A DNA stretch of 64,000 nucleotides from Vallicoccus soli (GTDB taxonomy: Bacteria > Actinomycetota > Actinomycetes > Motilibacterales > Motilibacteraceae). The notes under the pieces were generated by a model. That model had not been told where the DNA came from and searched no databases. It saw only the letters and a list, made by a program, of their open reading frames with translations. Below are positions 52,440-62,306 of this stretch, in pieces. Position 1 is the stretch's first letter, and every line of letters starts with the position of its first letter. Position numbers and translations under genes: made by a program. The stretch is from the NCBI RefSeq assembly GCF_003594885.1, contig NZ_QZEZ01000004.1, positions 103,629 to 167,628 of the forward strand, read 5' to 3'.

Positions 52440-54774
52440 GCACTCGGTCGTGCCCCACGTGGCGCAGCGGGCCCACGAGTTCGACGGTGCCCTCGAGGCG
52501 CACGTCCTCGCTCGACGCGCCGACCAGCACCCGCAGGGCCCCGGGCTCGACCCGGCGGCGCAGGTCGGGACCGGTGAACGAGGTGCGGTCCGCGTGGACC
52601 TCGAGCTCGACGCGCACGGCCTCGCCCGGGTCGAGCTCGACGCGGGCGAAGCCGACGAGCTCGCGCAGCGGGCGCGCGACCGAGGCCACGGGGTCGGACA
52701 GGTAGAGCTGCACGACCTCGGCGCCCCGCCGGCCGCCGGTGTTCCGGACCGTGCACGCGACCTGGAAAGCGCCGTCCGTGGAGGCCGTCCGGTCGACCTC
52801 GAGGTCCTCGTAGGCGAACGACGTGTAGGACAGGCCGTGGCCGAACGGGAAGAGCGGCGTCGGGTCGCTGGCGCTGACGTCGGTGCGCCCACCGTACACC
52901 GGGTGCAGGTAGGTGCCCGGCTGGCCGCCGGGGGTGCGGGGCACCTGCACGGGCAGGCGGCCGGACGGGTTCACCCGGCCCGAGAGCACGCCCGCGACGG
53001 CCGGCGCGCCCTCCTCGCCGGGGAAGAACGCCTGGACGACCGCGGCGAGGCGGTCCGCGTAGGCGCCGAGGGCGTAGGGGCGGCCGGTCAGCAGCACGAG
53101 CACCACGGGCCGCCCGGTCGCGAGCAGGGCGTCCAGCAGCTCGCCCTGCACGCCCGGCAGCGCGAGGTCGTCCGCGTCGCAGCCCTCGCCGGAGGTGCCG
53201 CGCCCGAAGAGCCCCGCCCGGTCGCCGAGCACCGCGAGCACCACGTCGCTGCCCTGCGCGGCCTCGACGGCGGCGGCGATGCCGGAGCGGTCGTCGCCGG
53301 CGTGCCCGCAGCCCGCCGCGTGCTCGACCCGCGCGCCCGGCAGCTCCGCGCGCACCGCCTCGAGCAGGGTCGGGACGTCGACCCCGAGCGGCACGTCGGG
53401 GTGCTGGACGCCGACGTGGTTCGGGAAGGCGTAGCAGCCCAGCAGCGAGTAGACGTCGTCGGCGCAGGGGCCCACGACCGCGACGCGCCCCGGCGCGTCC
53501 AGCGGCAGGACGCCGGCGCGGTCCTCCAGCAGCACGACCGAGCGCTCGGCCAGCGTGCGCGCGATCGCGCGCACCTGCGGCGGGTCGAGGTCGACCGGGG
53601 CGTCGCGCACCACCGCGGGCGCCTCGGGCGACCAGCCCTCGTCGAGCAGTCCCAGCTCCACCTTCTGGCGCAGCACCCGGGCGACCGCGCGGTCGACGAG
53701 GTGCTCGGGGACCTCGCCGCTGCGGACCCGCTCGGCGAGCGGGGCGCCGTACCCGCGCACCGTCGGCAGCTCGACGTCGACGCCGGCGGCCAGCGCGAGC
53801 GCGGCCGCCTCGCCGGTCGAGCCGGCGACGCCGTGCATCGACTCCAGGAAGCTCACCCCGAAGTAGTCGGCGACGACCGTGCCGGCGAAGCCCCACTGCT
53901 CGCGCAGCAGGCCGGTCAGCAGCCGCGGGTCGGCGTGGGGCGGGACGCCGTCGACGTCGGCGTACGACGCCATGACCGAGCGGGCGCCGCCCTCGCGCAG
54001 CGCCGCCTCGAACGGCGGCAGCACCACGTCGGCGTACTCGCGCGGGCCCATGGAGACCGGCGCGTGGTTGCGCCCGGCGCGCGAGGCGGCGTACCCGGCG
54101 AAGTGCTTGAGCGTCGCGACGATGCCGGCGGACTCCAGGCCCCGGACGTACGCGGAGCCCACCGCGGCGACGAGGTGCGGGTCCTCGGCGACGGTCTCCT
54201 CGCAGCGGCCCCAGCGGTAGTCGCGGACGACGTCGAGCACCGGCGAGAGGCCCTGGTGGACGCCGAGGTCGCGCATCTGGGCGCCGATGGCGGCGGCCAT
54301 GCGCTCCACGGTCGCCGGGTCGAAGGCCGCGCCCCACGCGAGGGCGGTGGGGAAGACGGTCGCCTGCCAGGCGGTGAGGCCGGTGAGGCACTCCTCGTGC
54401 GACACCGCGGGGATGCCGAGGCGGGTGCGCTCCACGAGGTCGCGCTGGGTCTGGGCCAGGGTCCGGGCGGCCGTGAGCGGCTCCACCGGCGCCGTGCCGA
54501 AGACCCGGGTGAGCTGGCCGAGCCCGTGGCGGGTCAGCTCGTCCCACGGCGGCAGCGGCTCGGAGAACTCGTGCTGGTTCGGCGCGACCTCCTCGCCCTC
54601 GCCGATGCCCACCCACACGCCCCAGAGCTGCGCGAGCTTCTCCTCGAGCGTCATGGCGGCGAGGAGGGCGGCGACCCGCTCGTCGACGGGGCGCGCGGGG
54701 TCGCGCCACACGGCGCGCTCCGCCTCGCTGGGGGCGCCCTGGCCCTCGAGGGGGCGGCGGTCGGCGACGGTCAC
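52399..54774 (-). CDS. bxlA: Glycoside hydrolase family 3 beta-xylosidase/beta-glucosidase
   Basis: 791 aa, no signal peptide, so intracellular. GH3 N-terminal barrel with QGLSPVLDVVRDYRWGRCEE, KHFAGY and the nucleophile Asp in GTVVADYFGVSFLESMHGVA (~295). Second domain with VLAVLGDRAGLFGRG, and a C-terminal fibronectin-III-like domain after FPFGHGLSYTSFAYEDLEVD. The pattern around the nucleophile and DVELPTVRGYG resembles Streptomyces BxlA xylosidases, and the neighbours fit. GTG overlaps the LacI stop. Confidence 0.87.
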   Translation of the reverse strand: MTVADRRPLEGQGAPSEAERAVWRDPARPVDERVAALLAAMTLEEKLAQLWGVWVGIGEGEEVAPNQHEFSEPLPPWDELTRHGLGQLTRVFGTAPVEPLTAARTLAQTQRDLVERTRLGIPAVSHEECLTGLTAWQATVFPTALAWGAAFDPATVERMAAAIGAQMRDLGVHQGLSPVLDVVRDYRWGRCEETVAEDPHLVAAVGSAYVRGLESAGIVATLKHFAGYAASRAGRNHAPVSMGPREYADVVLPPFEAALREGGARSVMASYADVDGVPPHADPRLLTGLLREQWGFAGTVVADYFGVSFLESMHGVAGSTGEAAALALAAGVDVELPTVRGYGAPLAERVRSGEVPEHLVDRAVARVLRQKVELGLLDEGWSPEAPAVVRDAPVDLDPPQVRAIARTLAERSVVLLEDRAGVLPLDAPGRVAVVGPCADDVYSLLGCYAFPNHVGVQHPDVPLGVDVPTLLEAVRAELPGARVEHAAGCGHAGDDRSGIAAAVEAAQGSDVVLAVLGDRAGLFGRGTSGEGCDADDLALPGVQGELLDALLATGRPVVLVLLTGRPYALGAYADRLAAVVQAFFPGEEGAPAVAGVLSGRVNPSGRLPVQVPRTPGGQPGTYLHPVYGGRTDVSASDPTPLFPFGHGLSYTSFAYEDLEVDRTASTDGAFQVACTVRNTGGRRGAEVVQLYLSDPVASVARPLRELVGFARVELDPGEAVRVELEVHADRTSFTGPDLRRRVEPGALRVLVGASSEDVRLEGTVELVGPLRHVGHDRVLTTPVRVQALPRG

Positions 54775-55799
54775 GGTGTCTCCTGGGTTCTGCGGGGAGC
54801 GGCGGTCGAGGACCGCACGACGAGGGACGTGGCGAGCTCGACGCGCCGGCTGTCCAGCTCGCGGCGCTCGACGAGCGCGCGGAGCATCTGGGCGGCCGTG
54901 CGGCCCATCTCGGCCAGGGGCTGGCGGACGGTGGTGAGCGGCGGCGCGGACCAGCGCGCCACCGGGAGGTCGTCGAAGCCGACGACGCTGAGGTCGCGCG
55001 GCACCGACAGGCCGAGCGAGCGGGCGGCCTCGAGCACCCCGAGCGCCTGCTCGTCGCTGCCCGCGAAGATCCCCGTCGGGGGGTCGGGCAGGGCGAGCAG
55101 CTCCAGGGCCCGCGCGTGCCCGCCCTCGTGGTGGAAGTCGCCGTGGCGCACCAGCGCCGGGTCGACGGGCAGGCCCGCGCGCTCCAGCGCCGCGCGGTAG
55201 CCGTCGACCCGCGCCCGGCTGCACCAGTGCGCCTGCGGCCCCCCGATGACGGCGACCCGCCGGTGCCCCAGCCCGACGAGGTGCTCCGTGGCGGCGAGCC
55301 CGCCGGCCCAGTTCGTGGCGCCGACGCTCGGCAGCCCGGGGTCGGGCAGGTCCACCGGGTCGATGACGACGAGCGGCAGCCCGGCGCGCTGGACGGCGCG
55401 GCGGTCCTCGGGGCCCAGCTGCGAGGTGACCGCGATGGCCCCGCTGCGCCCCCGGGCGAGCAGCGAGCGCGCCCAGCGCCCGGGGTCGGGGGCGCCGGCG
55501 ACCGAGGACACGACGACGTCGAGGTCGCTGTCGGTGACCCCGCGCAGGACCTCGACCGCCCAGGGGCTGTCCAGGGCGGTGAAGACGAGGTCGACGAGCG
55601 GGCGCGCGGCGGGGCGGCGCCCGCCGACGGGGACGTACGCGAGGTCGTCGAGCGCCCGCTGCACCCGGGCGCGGGTCGCGGGCGCGACGTCGTCCTTGCC
55701 GTTGAGCACCTTGGAGACGGTGGGCAGGGACACCCCGGCGGCCGCGGCGACGCGCGCCAGCGTCGGGCGCCGGGCGGGCGCCGCGGGCGTCGTCGTCAT
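54771..55799 (-). CDS. bxlR: LacI-family regulator, BxlR-like
   Basis: 342 aa. LacI helix-turn-helix LARVAAAAGVSLPTVSKVLN with the hinge at ~50-60, then a periplasmic-binding-like sugar domain (LVVIDPVDLPDPGLPSVGAT, HRRVAVIGGPQAHWCSRARV, LSVVGFDDLPVARWSAPPLT). Closely similar to the LacI protein at 60800. First gene of the leftward bxlR-bxlA pair, divergent from bxlE; two related dyads lie in the shared spacer. Confidence 0.9.
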   Translation of the reverse strand: MTTTPAAPARRPTLARVAAAAGVSLPTVSKVLNGKDDVAPATRARVQRALDDLAYVPVGGRRPAARPLVDLVFTALDSPWAVEVLRGVTDSDLDVVVSSVAGAPDPGRWARSLLARGRSGAIAVTSQLGPEDRRAVQRAGLPLVVIDPVDLPDPGLPSVGATNWAGGLAATEHLVGLGHRRVAVIGGPQAHWCSRARVDGYRAALERAGLPVDPALVRHGDFHHEGGHARALELLALPDPPTGIFAGSDEQALGVLEAARSLGLSVPRDLSVVGFDDLPVARWSAPPLTTVRQPLAEMGRTAAQMLRALVERRELDSRRVELATSLVVRSSTAAPRRTQETP

Positions 55800-55895
55800 C
55801 GGTGCCTCCTCCCGCGCCGGCCGGGGTGGTGGGTGTGCGTCGAGGGGACGACGGGGGCGTCGTCCGGCGGCGGCGGGGCCGTCGCCTTGCGGAAC

Positions 55896-55917
55896 CTTAT
55901 CGAAAGAACTCCGGAAG
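55896..55917. promoter_or_regulatory. LacI-type operator 1 in the bxlR-bxlE spacer
   Basis: Shares CTTATCGA and an AAG end with the second site at 56040-56061 (imperfect dyad CTT...AAG). Lies 97 bases upstream of the bxlR start. Confidence 0.5.
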
Positions 55918-55993
55918 TCCAGGGGCTGCCGTCACCCTGCGTCCACCTGCGGCGAGCCCGGAAACGGCTCGGCAACGAAGCGGTCTCGACCCG

Positions 55994-56021
55994 TTGACAG
56001 GGGTGGCGGGGGGCCTCTAGC
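55994..56021 (+). promoter_or_regulatory. Probable promoter of bxlEFG-xylB
   Basis: TTGACA (55994-55999), 16 bases, TCTAGC (56016-56021). A consensus -35 and a TA-containing -10, followed within 20 bases by a LacI-type operator at the expected transcription start. Confidence 0.6.
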
Positions 56022-56039
56022 GTCCCGAGCCACCGAGAA

Positions 56040-56061
56040 CTTATCGAGAAGTTCCGACAAG
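56040..56061. promoter_or_regulatory. LacI-type operator 2 upstream of bxlE
   Basis: Dyad CTTATCG-N8-CGACAAG (CTTnTCG/CGAnAAG) located just downstream of the promoter at 55994, a classical repression position. Related to the site at 55896. Confidence 0.6.
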
Positions 56062-56082
56062 CATTCGAAGGACGGCGGTGTC

Positions 56083-57390
56083 ATGACAGGCGGACCGAGG
56101 AAGCGCCTCCTGCTCGCCACCGGCAGCGCGGCCCTGGCGGTCGCCCTCGCCGCGTGCGGCTCGTCCGGCCCGGCCGGGGCCGGCGGCGGGGAGGGCGGCG
56201 GCGACGCGATCCAGGTGTGGGCGCTGCAGGACACGGTGCTGAACCCCATCGAGCAGTCGTCGGTGGAGCGCTTCAGCGAGGGCGACGGCGGCGACGCCTC
56301 GCTCGAGACCTTCGGCAACGACCCGTACAAGCAGCGCCTGCGCGTGGCGCTGGGCTCGCCGAACGCCCCCGACGTGTTCTTCAACTGGGGCGGCGGCAAC
56401 CTCAAGGAGTACGTCGACGCCGGCCAGGTCGCGGACCTCACGGCGACGGTCGAGGAGGAGGGGCTCGACGAGGCCTTCATCCCCAGCGTCCTCGAGGCGG
56501 CCCAGCTCGACGGCAAGTACTACGGCGTCCCGATGCGCGGCGTGCAGCCCGTCGCGCTCTACTACAACAAGGCGGTCTTCGAGGAGGCCGGCGTCCAGCC
56601 GCCGGAGACGTACGAGGAGCTCCTGACCCTCGTCGACACCTTCAAGGCCCAGGGCATCACCCCCATCGCGCTCGCCGGGTCGCAGTCCTGGACCGAGCTC
56701 ATGTGGGCGGAGTACCTCCTCGACCGCATCGGCGGCCCCGAGGTCTTCCAGGCCATACGCGACGGCGAGCCCGGCGCGTGGGAGGACCCCGCGGTCCTCG
56801 AGGCCATGACCCGCATCCGCGAGCTCGTCGACCGCGGCGCCTTCGGCTCGGACTTCGCGAGCGTCGGCTACGACGTCGGCGGCGCGTCGACGCTCCTGGC
56901 GCAGGGCCGCGCGGCCATGCACCTCATGGGCTCGTGGGAGTACGTGAACCAGCTCGGCCAGAGCCCCGAGTTCGTCGAGCGCGGCGACCTCGGCTACGTG
57001 GCCTTCCCGGCCGTCGAGGGCGGCGAGGGCGACCCCGCCAACGTCGTCGGCAACCCGACGAACTTCTACTCGGTGGCCGAGTCCTCGGACGCCAAGGAGA
57101 CCGCGCAGCAGTTCGTCGCCACGGCCCTCGACGACGAGCAGTACGTCGACGACCTCATCGCCGCCGGCGACGTGCCCGCGGTGCAGGGCGTGCGCGAGAA
57201 GCTCGAGCAGGCCGACAACGCGGACTACACGACGTGGGTCTACGACCTCGTCGAGGGCGCGCCGAGCTTCCAGCTCTCCTGGGACCAGGACCTCCCCGCG
57301 GCCCAGGCGACGGAGATGCTCACCGAGCTGCAGAAGCTCTTCCTCGGCGACCAGACGCCGGAGGGCTTCGTCCAGGCGATGTCGAGCTGA
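56083..57390 (+). CDS. bxlE: ABC transporter sugar-binding lipoprotein, BxlE-like
   Basis: 435 aa. Lipoprotein signal with lipobox LAACGSS (Cys ~26), then an extracellular solute-binding protein family 1 fold: PDVFFNWGGGNLKEYVDAGQ, YGVPMRGVQPVALYYNKAVF, AAMHLMGSWEYVNQLGQ. With the following two permeases it forms an importer, probably for xylobiose or other xylo-oligosaccharides in view of the GH3 enzyme and xylulokinase. ATG start; weak AAGGACGG upstream. Confidence 0.9.
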   Translation: MTGGPRKRLLLATGSAALAVALAACGSSGPAGAGGGEGGGDAIQVWALQDTVLNPIEQSSVERFSEGDGGDASLETFGNDPYKQRLRVALGSPNAPDVFFNWGGGNLKEYVDAGQVADLTATVEEEGLDEAFIPSVLEAAQLDGKYYGVPMRGVQPVALYYNKAVFEEAGVQPPETYEELLTLVDTFKAQGITPIALAGSQSWTELMWAEYLLDRIGGPEVFQAIRDGEPGAWEDPAVLEAMTRIRELVDRGAFGSDFASVGYDVGGASTLLAQGRAAMHLMGSWEYVNQLGQSPEFVERGDLGYVAFPAVEGGEGDPANVVGNPTNFYSVAESSDAKETAQQFVATALDDEQYVDDLIAAGDVPAVQGVREKLEQADNADYTTWVYDLVEGAPSFQLSWDQDLPAAQATEMLTELQKLFLGDQTPEGFVQAMSS

Positions 57391-57439
57391 CGACGCGGCT
57401 CCCCAGCAGCACCTGACGTCCGTACGGGAGGACACCTCG

Positions 57440-58405
57440 ATGGCGAGCACCACCTCGGCGCTGCGCCGCCCGGGCAGCGGGGCGACCGACCGGTCGCGCC
57501 GCGGCCGCCCGGGCGGGCGCCGCCCGGCCCTGCAGGGGCACCAGCCCTCCGCGTGGTACGCGGTCCCGGCCTTCGGCTTCTTCGCGGCGTTCGCGCTGCT
57601 GCCGATGCTGCTGGTCGTGTACCTGAGCTTCACCGACTGGGGCGGCTTCGGCACCCCCGCGGTGAGCGGCGCGGGCAACTGGTCCCGGCTCGTCGAGGAC
57701 CCGGAGGTGCGCGCGTCGCTGCTGCGCACGCTCGCCCTCACCGTGCTGTCGTGGGCCGTCCAGACCCCGATCGCCCTGCTGATCGGGGTCTGGGCGGCCG
57801 GCCCGCAGCGCAACCGGGCCGTGCTGTCCTCGCTCTTCTTCCTGCCCCTGCTCCTGTCCACCGCGGCCATCGCGCTGCTGTGGCAGGCGCTGCTCGACCC
57901 GAACTTCGGCGTGCTGCGGACCCTGCCGGAGCTGCTCGGCGGCGGGCTCAACCCGCTGGGCGACGCCTCGCTCGCGATCTACGCCGTGGTGTTCGTCCTC
58001 ACCTGGCAGTACGTCCCGTTCCACACGCTGCTCTACCAGTCGGCGGCCCGGGGCATCCCCGCCTCGCTCTACGAGGCCGCCACGATCGACGGCGCCGGGC
58101 GCGTGCAGCAGTTCCTCACCATCACGCTGCCGCAGCTGCGCTACACGGTCATCACGTCGTCGATCCTCATGCTCGTCGGCTCGCTGACGACCTTCGACAC
58201 CGTCCTCATCCTCACCAACGGCGGACCGGGCACGGCGACGCGCATCGCGCCGCTGTACATGTACACGACGGGCTTCAGCGGCTTCGAGTTCGGCTACGCC
58301 AGCGCCATCGCGGTGCTGCTGCTCGTCCTCGGCGCCATCCTCTCCCTCGTCGTCACCCGGGCCACCGGCTTCCGCGACATGAGCAGCCAGCAGGAGGGCG
58401 CATGA
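57440..58405 (+). CDS. bxlF: ABC transporter sugar permease, BxlF-like (MalF type)
   Basis: 321 aa, six membrane helices. EAA motif [20 protein letters not shown] (EAA---G) near residue 215, and the helix-end [20 protein letters not shown]-terminal 35 residues are basic and cytoplasmic. Pairs with the next permease; the ATPase (probably a shared MsiK-type protein) is not in the window. Confidence 0.92.
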   Translation: MASTTSALRRPGSGATDRSRRGRPGGRRPALQGHQPSAWYAVPAFGFFAAFALLPMLLVVYLSFTDWGGFGTPAVSGAGNWSRLVEDPEVRASLLRTLALTVLSWAVQTPIALLIGVWAAGPQRNRAVLSSLFFLPLLLSTAAIALLWQALLDPNFGVLRTLPELLGGGLNPLGDASLAIYAVVFVLTWQYVPFHTLLYQSAARGIPASLYEAATIDGAGRVQQFLTITLPQLRYTVITSSILMLVGSLTTFDTVLILTNGGPGTATRIAPLYMYTTGFSGFEFGYASAIAVLLLVLGAILSLVVTRATGFRDMSSQQEGA

Positions 58406-59298
58406 CCGTCCCGAACGTCGGGATGCCCCCGGCGGCCACCGCGGCCGTCGGCGACGCCCCCCGCCGCCGGCGCCGCGTCACCCGCCAGCGCCCCAACGTC
58501 GTCGCCGGGCTCTTCGCCGCGCTGTGGTTCCTGCTCGTGGCGGTGCCGCTCTACTACCTCGTCTCCTCGAGCCTGCGCCGGCGCTCGGACTACCTGGCCG
58601 AGAGCCCGCTGTCGATCCCGGACGCGCCGACGCTGGAGAACTACCGCACGGTGCTCGAGGGCGGCTTCGGCCGCTACCTCTTCAACAACATCGTCGTCAC
58701 CGGCGGGACGGTCGCCCTCGTCGTCGCGCTGGCCCTGCCGGCGGCGTACGCGGTCGCGCGCAGCGCCAGCCCCTTCGTCCAGCGCGGCTTCTCGATGCTG
58801 CTCATCGGCCTGGCCATCCCGGCGCAGGCGACGATCATCCCGGTGTACCTGATGATCACGCAGCTGCGGCTCTACGACACCCTGCTCGCGATCATCCTGC
58901 CGACGGCCGCGTTCGCCCTGCCCGTGGCGACGCTGGTGCTGACCAACAGCCTGCGCGACGTGCCGCGCGAGCTCTACGAGGCGCAGGCGGTCGACGGGGC
59001 CGGCCCGTTCCGGGTGCTCGTCAGCCTCGTGCTGCCGCTGGCCCGCCCCGCCGTCGTCACCGTGTCGGTCTTCACCGCCCTCACCGCGTGGAACGGCTTC
59101 CTCTTCCCGCTCGTGCTCACCCAGTCCCAGTCGACCCGCGTGCTGACGCTCGGCCTGTGGAACTTCCAGGGGCAGTTCGGCACCAACGTGCCGGGCCTGC
59201 TCGCGGCGGTGACGCTGTCGGTGCTGCCGATCTTCGCGGTCTACCTCCTCGGGCGGCGCTTCCTGCTCGGCGGCCTCACCGCGGGCTTCGGCAAGTGA
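58402..59298 (+). CDS. bxlG: ABC transporter sugar permease, BxlG-like (MalG type)
   Basis: 298 aa, six helices. EAA motif [20 protein letters not shown] near residue 192 and [20 protein letters not shown] near 75. ATG overlaps the bxlF stop (ATGA); the stop overlaps the xylulokinase GTG. Confidence 0.92.
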   Translation: MTVPNVGMPPAATAAVGDAPRRRRRVTRQRPNVVAGLFAALWFLLVAVPLYYLVSSSLRRRSDYLAESPLSIPDAPTLENYRTVLEGGFGRYLFNNIVVTGGTVALVVALALPAAYAVARSASPFVQRGFSMLLIGLAIPAQATIIPVYLMITQLRLYDTLLAIILPTAAFALPVATLVLTNSLRDVPRELYEAQAVDGAGPFRVLVSLVLPLARPAVVTVSVFTALTAWNGFLFPLVLTQSQSTRVLTLGLWNFQGQFGTNVPGLLAAVTLSVLPIFAVYLLGRRFLLGGLTAGFGK

Positions 59299-60707
59299 GC
59301 GGCCCCGTCCTCGTCGCGGGCGTCGACTCCTCGACCCAGTCCTGCAAGGTCGTCGTCCGCGACGCGGCCACCGGCGCCCTGGTCCGTGAGGGCCGCGCGC
59401 CGCACCCCGACGGCACCGAGGTGCACCCCGGGGCGTGGGGCGAGGCGCTCGACGCCGCGGTCGCCGCCGCCGGCGGCCTGGACGACGTCGCGGCGGTGGC
59501 CGTCGGCGGGCAGCAGCACGGGATGGTCTGCCTCGACGAGGCCGGCGAGGTCGTGCGCCCCGCCCTGCTGTGGAACGACACCCGCTCGGCCGGCGCGGCC
59601 CGCGACCTCGTGGCCGAGCTCGGGGGCGGCGCGGCCTGGGCCGACGCGGTCGGCGTCGTGCCCGTCGCGTCGATCACGGTGACCAAGCTGCGCTGGCTCG
59701 CCGAGCACGAGCCCGCGGCGGCGGCCCGCACGGCCGCGGTCTGCCTCCCGCACGACTGGCTCACCCACCGCCTCGCCGGCGCCCCGGGCCTCGACGCGCT
59801 CGTCACGGACCGCGGCGACGCCAGCGGGACGGGCTACTGGTCCGCCGCGAGCGGGTCGTACCGGACGGACCTGGTCGAGCGCGCCCTGGGGCACGGGGCC
59901 GTGCTGCCGCGGGTCCTCGGGCCCGCCGAGCGCGCCGGCACCACCCCCGGCGGCGCCGTCCTCGGGCCCGGCTCGGGCGACAACGCCGCCGCGGCGCTCG
60001 GCCTCGGGGCCGGGCCGGGCGACGTCGTCGTGTCCATCGGCACCTCAGGCGTGGTCAGCGCCGTCGCCGACGTGCCGGCCGCCGACCCGTCGGGCGCGGT
60101 CGCCGGCTTCGCCGACGCCACCGGTCGCTTCCTGCCGCTCGTCTGCACCCTCAACGCGGCGCGCGTGCTCGACGCGACCGCGCGCCTGCTCGGCGTCGAC
60201 CACGCGGAGCTGTCCCGGCTGGCGCTGGCGGCGCCCGCCGGCGCGGACGGGCTGGTCGTCGTGCCGTACCTCGAGGGGGAGCGCACGCCGGACCGGCCGG
60301 ACGCCACAGGCGCCGTGCACGGGCTCCAGCTCGGCACGTCCACCCCCGCGCACCTCGCCCGGGCCGCCGTCGAGGGTCTGCTCTGCGGGCTGGCCGACGG
60401 CCTCGACGCGCTCGTCGCGCAGGGCGCCACGGTCGGGCGCGTGCTGCTCGTCGGCGGCGGCGCCCGCTCCGAGGCCGTGCGGCGCATCGCGCCGTCCGTG
60501 CTCGGCGTGCCCGTCGTCGTGCCCGAGCCGGGCGAGTACGTCGCCGACGGCGCGGCCCGCCAGGCGGCCTGGGCGCTCTCCGGCGCCGGGGCGCCGCCGG
60601 CGTGGGCGTCCACCGCCGAGCAGCGGTACGAGGCCGACCCGGCACCGTCCGTGCGCGCGCGCTACGCGGGGGTGCGCGACCTCGTGGCGCCCCGCCCCGG
60701 CGCGTGA
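59295..60707 (+). CDS. xylB: Xylulokinase
   Basis: 470 aa FGGY-family kinase. N-terminal phosphate loop [20 protein letters not shown], substrate region [20 protein letters not shown] and [11 protein letters not shown]-binding [16 protein letters not shown], and the C-terminal [20 protein letters not shown]. Phosphorylates D-xylulose for the pentose phosphate pathway. Coupled to bxlG. No xylose isomerase is in the window. Confidence 0.9.
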   Translation: MSGPVLVAGVDSSTQSCKVVVRDAATGALVREGRAPHPDGTEVHPGAWGEALDAAVAAAGGLDDVAAVAVGGQQHGMVCLDEAGEVVRPALLWNDTRSAGAARDLVAELGGGAAWADAVGVVPVASITVTKLRWLAEHEPAAAARTAAVCLPHDWLTHRLAGAPGLDALVTDRGDASGTGYWSAASGSYRTDLVERALGHGAVLPRVLGPAERAGTTPGGAVLGPGSGDNAAAALGLGAGPGDVVVSIGTSGVVSAVADVPAADPSGAVAGFADATGRFLPLVCTLNAARVLDATARLLGVDHAELSRLALAAPAGADGLVVVPYLEGERTPDRPDATGAVHGLQLGTSTPAHLARAAVEGLLCGLADGLDALVAQGATVGRVLLVGGGARSEAVRRIAPSVLGVPVVVPEPGEYVADGAARQAAWALSGAGAPPAWASTAEQRYEADPAPSVRARYAGVRDLVAPRPGA

Positions 60708-60742
60708 CGGACCTCCCCGCACCGCGCGGCGGCACCTCGCCC

Positions 60743-60760
60743 GCCCGGCCACGGCCGGGC
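60743..60760 (+). terminator. Hairpin after xylB
   Basis: GCCCGGCC-AC-GGCCGGGC, a perfect eight-base-pair stem 36 bases after the xylB stop and before the next gene. No U-run. Confidence 0.4.
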
Positions 60761-60799
60761 GCGACCGGCCGTAGGGTGGTCCGGTCGAGAGGAGGGGCC

Positions 60800-61825
60800 G
60801 TGGCCGACGAGCGCTCGCGCGGCGTGACGATCACCGAGATCGCGCGCGTGGCGGGGGTCTCCGTGCCCACCGTGTCGCGCGTCGTCAACGGGCGCGCCGA
60901 CGTCGCGCCGGGCACCCGGGAGCGCATCGAGGAGCTGCTGCGCGAGCACGGCTACCGCAAGCGCCTGCCCCGCCCCGACGGCCCCGCCGGCTCCGGCCTC
61001 GTCGACCTCGTCTTCAACGACCTCGACAGCCCCTGGGCGGTCGAGATCATCCGCGGCGTCGAGGACGTGGCGCACGCCGCGGGCAACGGCGTCGTGGTGA
61101 GCGCCATCCACCGGCGCACCAGCTCCGCCCGCCAGTGGCTCGACAACGTCAGCGCCCGCGCCACCGACGGCGTCATCATCGTCACCTCCGAGCTCGCCCC
61201 GTCGGTGCACGCCGACCTGCGGCGCATCCACGTGCCCGCCGTCGTCGTCGACCCCGCCGGGCTCCCGCCGCTCGACGTGCCCACCATCGGTGCCACCAAC
61301 TGGGCCGGCGGGCTCTCGGCCACCCAGCACCTCGTCGGGCTCGGGCACCGGCGCATCGGCTTCGTCACCGGGCCGATGCAGGTGCTCTGCAGCCGGGCCC
61401 GCCTCGACGGCTACCGCGCGGGGCTCGAGTCGGCGGGCGTGGCCGTCGACCCGGCGCTCGTGCGCGACGGCGACTTCTACCAGGACTCGGGGTTCCGCGC
61501 GGGCGAGGAGCTGCTCGACCTCGCCGACCCGCCCACCGCGGTGTTCGCCTCGAGCGACCAGATGGCCTTCGGCGTGTACGAGGCCGTGCGCCGGCGCGGG
61601 CTGCGGGTGCCCGAGGACGTCAGCGTCGTCGGCTTCGACGACCTCGCCCTCGCCGCCTGGGCCTCGCCCCCGCTCACCACCGTCCGCCAGCCCCTCGCCG
61701 AGATGGGCGCCCTCGCCGCGCGCACCGTCCTCGGCCTCGCGCGCGGCGAGCAGGCCGACAACCCCCGCGTCGAGCTCGCCACCGAGCTCGTGGTGCGCGA
61801 GAGCACCGCGCCGCCGCGGGGCTGA
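60800..61825 (+). CDS. LacI-family regulator (xylose/xylo-oligosaccharide type)
   Basis: 341 aa. Helix-turn-helix ITEIARVAGVSVPTVSRVVN; ligand domain with SGLVDLVFNDLDSPWAVEII, VPTIGATNWAGGLSATQHLV, MQVLCSRARLDGYRAGLESA and VVGFDDLALAAWASPPLTTV. These stretches are nearly shared with the BxlR-like protein at 54771, so the two are paralogues. GTG after GAGGAGG. Probably a second, differently tuned regulator of the same sugar system. Confidence 0.88.
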   Translation: MADERSRGVTITEIARVAGVSVPTVSRVVNGRADVAPGTRERIEELLREHGYRKRLPRPDGPAGSGLVDLVFNDLDSPWAVEIIRGVEDVAHAAGNGVVVSAIHRRTSSARQWLDNVSARATDGVIIVTSELAPSVHADLRRIHVPAVVVDPAGLPPLDVPTIGATNWAGGLSATQHLVGLGHRRIGFVTGPMQVLCSRARLDGYRAGLESAGVAVDPALVRDGDFYQDSGFRAGEELLDLADPPTAVFASSDQMAFGVYEAVRRRGLRVPEDVSVVGFDDLALAAWASPPLTTVRQPLAEMGALAARTVLGLARGEQADNPRVELATELVVRESTAPPRG

Positions 61826-61865
61826 GCGCGCGTCGCTCGTGCCCGCCGCTGCGGCTCCCGGGGAA

Positions 61866-62021
61866 CCGCAGAAGGCGCCCTTCTGACGATCTAGTGGCCA
61901 CAGGGGCGCCTTCTGCGGGACCCGGGGGTCCCGGTGGCGCCGCCCGTTCGCGCACAAGGCGCCCTTCTGGCGATCTAGCCGCTAGAAGGGCGCCTTCTGC
62001 GGGACCCGGGGGTCCCGGTGG
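61866..62021. repeat. Tandemly duplicated composite hairpin element
   Basis: Two related ~84-nt units. Unit 1 folds as a perfect 15-bp stem (61866-61880 with 61904-61918) and a 23-nt loop. Unit 2 has a perfect 13-bp stem (61956-61968 with 61984-61996) with a nested GGC/GCC stem. Each loop contains CGATCTAG. The 34 nt at 61904-61937 recur exactly at 61988-62021 and end with a GGGACCCGGGGGTCCC dyad. No coding potential. It lies 40 bases after the LacI stop. Confidence 0.85.
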
Positions 62022-62306
62022 GGGTCCGCGGGGCGCGATGGGAAGCGCTGTCTCGCGGCACGGTGGCCGGGCCGGCGGCACCGGTGACTCTGCGCGAGGG
62101 CAGTGGTCGGGGGCGGTGACGGGCGTATCAGCGGGCGGGCCCGGTGGCTCGACGGGAGGAGGAGCGCGCCCCGGCCGGACCGGTACCGGGGTCGGTCCCG
62201 GGGGGTCTCAGGGTCCTCCCGGAGATGTCCCTGGACCCGCCTCACGACCGATGTTCCGCTGCCCCCCGCGGGCCTAGCGTCGAGGCGCCGACCCGAGGAG
62301 GACCCC
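62022..62306. other. Upstream region of the PAP2 gene
   Basis: GC-rich, no gene seen. Near its 3' end CCTAGCGT (about 62273-62280) resembles the TAGCGT-like -10 boxes used elsewhere here, with no clear -35. GAGGAGG at 62296-62302 is the ribosome-binding site of the next gene. Confidence 0.35.
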
